Positions 58,857-64,000 of a stretch of 64,000 nucleotides of DNA are shown piece by piece. The stretch lies in assembly GCA_032358255.1 (NCBI GenBank), contig JAULBX010001447.1:62001-126000 (forward strand), written 5' to 3'. A model generated the notes under the pieces. It made no database searches and was not told where the DNA came from. It worked only from the letters and a program-made list of their open reading frames with translations. Source of the stretch: Heterotrichella gracilis (lineage: Eukaryota; Sar; Xanthophyceae; Tribonematales; Xanthonemataceae). Each line of letters opens with the position of its first letter. The first letter of the stretch is position 1. The translations under genes and the position numbers were made by a program.

Positions 58857-60413
58857 GTTCGGTCACCAGGCTCTCTGGCAGAGCGCGTTGTTTCAACGCC
58901 AATATTGATGCATATGCATATGGCCAACCAATCTGTGCTTGGAAGCTTCCCCTCGCGAGGCGACGTTACTTGCTTCAGAAACAACCCTTCTGGATCCGGG
59001 CTTTCAATAAATCCGTGTTGTGCTTAGGAAACCGTTGCTCCCATAACTCCAGAGCTGTATGCGTACTATGGCTTCAATCTTGGCAAGTCATCATCACATC
59101 AGAAGCCCTAAGTTAGGGTTGAGGAGGGTTTTTGGAAGGCATGCCGTGCATCAAAATGTTGCAACTGTTGTGCACTACTGTACAAAGGTTTTGCGTTTGG
59201 GCTTGCATACATATAAATCTCAAGGGTTCATGGTGGGCCCCCAAGTGGAAGACTTCAGTTACAACCATGTTGTGGATGTGATCCACACTGTTTGGCAGTT
59301 GACTTGTTCTGAAAAGTGCCCCTCAAGGGTAATACTTTCAGAACATCCAACATCAAATGTGTAGGTGGAGTCGGAGAACTCCGGAACATTTTCTGATTGC
59401 TTGACCTAATTTGTGCCATTCCACAGCTAAAACTTGTTCCAAATATTTGGTGCTGCAGGTGTATTGCAAGGCGTGCCATGTTTGTTCCCTGCATGTGAAC
59501 TGTTATAGCTCGCCATCATTTTCTTGGTCCACCCCAGCACCGAAATATTATATGTTCTTAAATACTTGCTACATTGCTCTTCCACGGTTCAACCCAGCAC
59601 AATCCCTGCGTAGAATGGAAACAAAATATTAGAATTGTACCCTGCCTGGTCTTGAAAGAGGCATGTTGGTAAGGGGAATCAGCGACGCGAAAAAATTGCC
59701 CAGCTTTCCACTAAAGCCCCAACCAATTGGAGCGGGAATGGGCATTGCGCCGCGCCATGCCAGATTCAGTGTGAGGGGTACTGAGTCAATACGCGACACT
59801 TGATGCATTCCCTACTCCAGAGACCAGACAGTTGTGGATGCGCTTCGTCGCCACCTAGGCGAGGGAGGGGGTGGGGGTTTGCCGCCTCACCTTGTTGTTG
59901 CACGGTGCTGCTTGCCTCGCCTTAGCTCGCCAAACGGGCGCTACCCGACTGGCCCAGTATTGGAATCCCAGAATCCTATGTCGCAAAGATGTTTTTTTGG
60001 GTTTGCAGTGCCGATGGACAGGGCTGTGCGGTAATGGGAGCTGGCACATATGCATGCATATGCACCAGCAATGCAGTAGTGCCCACTTGGCTGCCACAAC
60101 CAACTAACGCAGTTACTTGAACAAGCCCTCGTATTGCTGAATACAGCAAAGGTCGTGCGCTTGTGATCAGGCAGCAACGGGGGGTTCGTGAGAAACACCC
60201 AGAGCTTGCGACACAAGTTGTCAACACTTGTTCCGCGCTTAAGCGTCCGCCTGAGCTCGAGACGCTTAAGCGCGCTTCACGTTACCCAGCATCAGTCCAG
60301 AGGGCACCGAGAGATAACTTTTTGCTCGTTTCTTCAACCAAAGCCCCTAAAAACGGTTGTCCTCGACGGCGAAAAGGCCAAGCAAGGGGAATAAAGTAAT
60401 GAAGTCTAGGTCG
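58857..60413. other. Upstream region of ARPC2-like gene; no gene recognised
   Basis: The promoter of the minus-strand ARPC2-like gene should lie here; TGATGCATATGCATATGG occurs near 58908. Open frames of about 100 codons at 59059 (+) and elsewhere show no family resemblance. Confidence 0.55.
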
Positions 60414-61375
60414 TGTATGCATATGTCACGTTGTGTGTCACCTCCATGCTCATATGCATCGGTGCCCCTGGTAGCCTTTTACTAGTACCAGTGTAGTCGC
60501 GCAGCAGCATTGGTGTATTCTCGATGTTTCAAAATTGTTAGAACTGCTGTACACACACCTTCCTCATCACATCCTTGCAATTGGTGTATGCATGGCACAG
60601 TGTCATCCCCCCTCCTCTACAGTAAATGTCCCGTGAATCTTGCCAATTTACTGTACCACACTGGAGCCTTCAGTGGGAGGTTGGGGTGCTGCAGCGTTGC
60701 CTGTAAGTTCGCCTACCAACCGCCAATTTTACTGCACCACGCTGCAACGCTGCTGCGTGAAGCTGGTATGCATGCATATGTGTAAACGTACATGCTCATG
60801 TGCATCGGTGCCCCTGGTAGCCTTTCACTGGTACCAGTATATTAGCACAGTGCCACTAATGTATGTTTGACGTTTCTATCACGTTAGAACTGCTGTACAC
60901 ACACCCTCCTCGACACAAACTTGCAGTTCATGTATGCATGGCTGTGCATCATCCCCCCTCTTCCACAGTAAGTTTCCTGAAATTCTCGCCAATTTACTGT
61001 ACCACGCCGCCGCAGCTACGCGTGAACCTGGGGTCGTCTGTATGCATGCATATGTGTTGATCTCTATGCTCTTATGCATCGGTGCCGCGGTAGCCCTTTC
61101 ACTGGTACCACTGTTGTTGCGCAGCAGCACTGGTGTATGTCCGACGTTTCAGTCACGCTAGAACCGCTGTACACACACCGTCCTCGACACAACCTTGCAA
61201 CTGGTGTATGCATGGCCGCGCTTCATCCCCCCTCTTCCACAGTAAGTTTCCTGAAATTCTCGCCAATTTACTGTACCACGCTGGAGCTTAAGCTGCTGCA
61301 GCGTTGCCTGTAACTTTGCCTACCACATACAAACTGCCGAACTTACTGTATAATGCTGCAATTACACGTGAACCC
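60414..61375. repeat. Three-copy tandem repeat, unit about 270-350 bp
   Basis: Units begin with TGTATGCATGCATATGTG-like sequence at about 60414, 60766 and 61039. Shared blocks in order: ATGCTCATATGCATCGGTGC, GGTAGCCTTTCACTGGTACC, AGAACTGCTGTACACACACC, GGTGTATGCATGGC, CATCCCCCCTCTTCCACAGT, and GCCAATTTACTGTACCACGC. The middle unit lacks a roughly 65-80-bp segment (TGCAGCGTTGCCTGTAA...) that is in units 1 and 3. No open frame is conserved across the units. Confidence 0.85.
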
Positions 61376-64000
61376 AAATACACATACTTTCACTTTTTAA
61401 ACTTGTGGACATTACCGGCCATGTGAGCACTCAAGCGTGTTAAGTTTCCCCTGAACATTAAAATGTTCTCAAACCTCCTGGCTGCATTTCAATATCTGTG
61501 CCGGCGGCCGAGTGGTAGCCTTGAGTGGTCAGTAGTTGGCACAGATAGCACAGTTACAAGATGCACCTGGAAGTGCGCCTGCTTTCTTGAACAACCAGTG
61601 GCCAGCATAGGGGGAATGCCATCCCACTGGCATGCAACTTTATGGCGCACAAGCTTGCGGCTGGCAGGGATGCAAAAGGAGTTAACGCAGCGCTGCAAAG
61701 GTAGCAACAGCGCAGCCCACAAACTTGACCAGAAAACAACCTGTGGGAGGAAGTTTGTGTCAACCGCAACAGCAGCCGACAGTTTCAAGTTGTCTGGTTG
61801 CAATCGGGGCATTCAAAGGGACTGGAATCCTGTGCACACGTACTCCATCCACTGTGCACTGCCCACTGGCAGTGACGGGCAGACGGACAGGACAACGCCA
61901 GGACAGCGTATCGGTCCCTAGGGGATGTCTGATGGGGTCACTTGGGAGGGTGCGAACATGAGGAGGACATGCTAGTACACCTGCGTGTGTGCTGCCACTG
62001 GCAGTGCATGGACAGCACACACGCAAGGTGTACTATCACCTGCATGGCAATTTACTGCGGTGGCGGACATCCTTGCTCGTGCTGACCACCACCTGTTGCC
62101 ATGCTGTTTGGAAACCGTTTTCAAAACTGTTAAAACAGGACTACTGGTTACCATATCGGAAAATAAAATCGTCATATTGCATTACATTATTGTTCATATA
62201 TTAAATTATTATCAAAGTTCTTTAATCATCAAATTCTAGACACCACTAGTGGTAAACATCGTCTATACCCCCGACCAGCAGCGTAGACAACCAATCTACA
62301 CATGGCGCACCGCTTCACATGCGCCCGCAGCAGGTGCCAAACTCGTGCCTGCTGTGCCCAATGAGTGTGCTGGATATGTTGCTGACATCGCCGCCAATCA
62401 CATGTGCTTGTCTTGCGTTCTCACCACCGCTGCCGCCCTTGCCCACTGCTCTGGCAGCACGCTGTTTGAGCTGGCCTGGCAGTCTGACTCAGCCACCTTG
62501 TCATCCCACGCGTCGCTCAAGCTGGCCCATTCAGGCTCTGCAGGGGCCACTTGTATCCAGGGCCAGGCCAACCAGCGCGCACGCCAGCCAAAGAACCAGT
62601 TGGGGACCTTTTAGGAGTGTTGCATGGATGATCTGCACGTAATGCTAGGGAGGATGAACTTTTCCGCCTGCGATTCGTCACTGTCGACCCTGGGATGACG
62701 ACAATGAACTCGATAAAGAAAATCAGCACACTGCGGATTGCAATGCATCCTCTTCAAGGTTACAGCCTTCACAATCATTGATGAAGATCATTCAAAATTT
62801 TATTATGGTCCAATACAATTGGTGATGCTAGTGAACCCCTTAAAGGCTTATAAGGTGCATTGGCAGTGTCGGTGTGTCCATAAATTTTCCACAGGAATTT
62901 TCCATTTCTAGATAGCAGGATGTCCAGATTAGAAGGCTTCGCTGAGCGTGAAATATAAACTTTTATCGGTATAGGATAGTAAGGAAGGACTGTCAATTTT
63001 GGAATCGGGTGCATGGAAAGAAACGCAAGGCTGGTTGTGACTAATTGGCCCATTTTTTTGCATCAATATTCTGGGTGGGTCATTCAAAGCAGCATGGGCA
63101 CGTCTGTAACCTGTAACAGGATACGCTATATATTCCTTCAATACCCCTACATAAGGTTTTACTGGCGCATGGCCAGAAACCCTAAACGAGAATTCTGGCT
63201 CTAGAAGCCACGAGGCAACGCAATGCGTCATGTAGCTGGAATTTCCAATGAGACGGTCCCTATGCAGCTACACTGAACCATGCCGCATGCAACGCATCGA
63301 GGCACTATGCAAACCTGGAAAGGTCTAGAACGCCGTTGCTAACAAGGCATATACAGCTGAGCAAGAACCAGCACAAGCCCAACACCTCTAAGCTGTCGAA
63401 TGGTCATCAACATTGTCACGTATCTTCATTATCTGGTTACAACACCCCACTTTCCATTTGGCGCAGTGAGTCATGTCCAGTGTCCCCGAGAGAGGTCCTC
63501 TTTGCAGCCATATCAGGACAGTTGCCCAATTGATCCTCACGGCACTCCAATTGCATCCAACCATGCAGGGTATGCCACCAACTTTGCTGGTGGGCAGCAG
63601 CTCTCAATGAATTCCAGATTGGGCCTCCTCGCCGTTGTTGCAGTCCTTGTGGCGCACCGTCGATGACCAGCTGCTTGTCCACTGCCAACGGCAAAGCAAT
63701 CCCCCTCATACTGCTACTGGTACCAACCAGTCCTTCCTTACCTGGGCAGCCAAACCCTACCATAACCCTTCCGTGGCAGCCTGGAAACGCGCCTATATTA
63801 TATGTTACTAAACCGGGTTATGTTGACCCCCTTTTTCATCCCTCTGATCTGGCTGGCCTGTCCGGGTGCCGGCCTAGTGTAGAAGGGTGGAGTATGTGTG
63901 TAGCACGCAAAGTCCTGAGGTGATGGCGCACGGTGAAGTTTGGAGAGGACAGGGCAAGGGTCCGGTTGAGTGGGCTGGGCAGGTGCCGCACCCTGCCGGC
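61376..64000. other. Terminal region without recognised genes
   Basis: Open frames at 61463-61921 (+) and 62249-62614 (+) are protein-like in length but match no family I know and lack linked exons. A hairpin lies at 61976-62032. Nothing else is supported to the window end. Confidence 0.5.
61976..62032. repeat. Near-perfect inverted repeat (hairpin), 19-20-bp arms
   Basis: TACACCTGCGTGTGTGCTG and CAGCACACACGCAAGGTGTA pair with one mismatch or bulge around an 18-nt loop containing CCACTGGCAGTG, itself a small dyad. Confidence 0.8.

Noticed and set aside
60414-61375. CRISPR-like array
   Set aside because: The units are about 300 bp with homologous 'spacers', in a eukaryotic nuclear context; there are no short identical direct repeats with unique spacers.
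61503-61575. tRNA-like D-arm sequence (GCGGCCGAGTGGTAGCC)
   Set aside because: It resembles the start of a tRNA-Leu/Ser, but no matching T-arm (GGTTCRANNCC), anticodon stem or acceptor pairing follows.
61463-61921. 152-codon open frame as a gene
   Set aside because: No recognisable domain, no linked exons, biased toward Cys/Trp/Thr by chance translation; not supported.

Overview
The window is nuclear DNA of a photosynthetic green alga (Chlorophyta; species not determined). The evidence is a nuclear gene for photosystem I subunit PsaD with a chloroplast transit peptide, a plant-type glutamate decarboxylase, secreted Pro/Ser-rich proteins of the chlorophyte extracellular-matrix style, many short GT-AG introns, and frequent plant/algal telomere-type heptamers (TTTAGGG/CCCTAAA) inside introns. 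All gene models were assembled by hand. Each splice junction listed has GT/AG ends and keeps the reading frame.

Layout: 1-2755 (+) 3' end of an ABCG half-transporter; 4552-10425 (+) glutamate decarboxylase; 12029-18532 (+) CD36/LIMP-2-like scavenger receptor; 19969-21080 (-) psaD; 21723-25423 (+) ZCCHC8-like PSP-domain/zinc-knuckle protein; 26940-28746 (+) small LYR-motif protein; 29548-33610 (-) SAMHD1-like HD phosphohydrolase; 36072-37058 and 39417-40495 (+) a tandem pair of secreted Cys/Pro-rich repeat proteins with duplicated promoters; 41758-52037 (-) a 21-exon TPR plus tandem methyltransferase protein (PRMT9-like); 53216-58856 (-) an ARPC2-like protein with a C-terminal extension of about 1,050 residues. 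From 58.9 to 64 kb no gene is recognised, but there is a three-copy tandem repeat at 60.4-61.4 kb and a hairpin near 62.0 kb.

Most genes are single-copy housekeeping functions: membrane transport, GABA synthesis, PSI, RNA surveillance, mitochondrial assembly, dNTP hydrolysis, arginine methylation and actin nucleation. They do not form a pathway.

The less expected content is: (i) the ARPC2-extension protein with about ten copies of a two-strand 'VEL.L.V...V.V.LTPS' repeat; (ii) the duplicated secreted genes built from a CK.CHGTSCEF....PC module, which share a TGCCA(N2)TGGCA promoter dyad; (iii) repeated copies of exon edges, mostly including the 5' splice site, inside introns of at least five unrelated genes and usually next to TTTAGGG-like tracts; (iv) a roughly 220-bp imperfect foldback in a glutamate decarboxylase intron.
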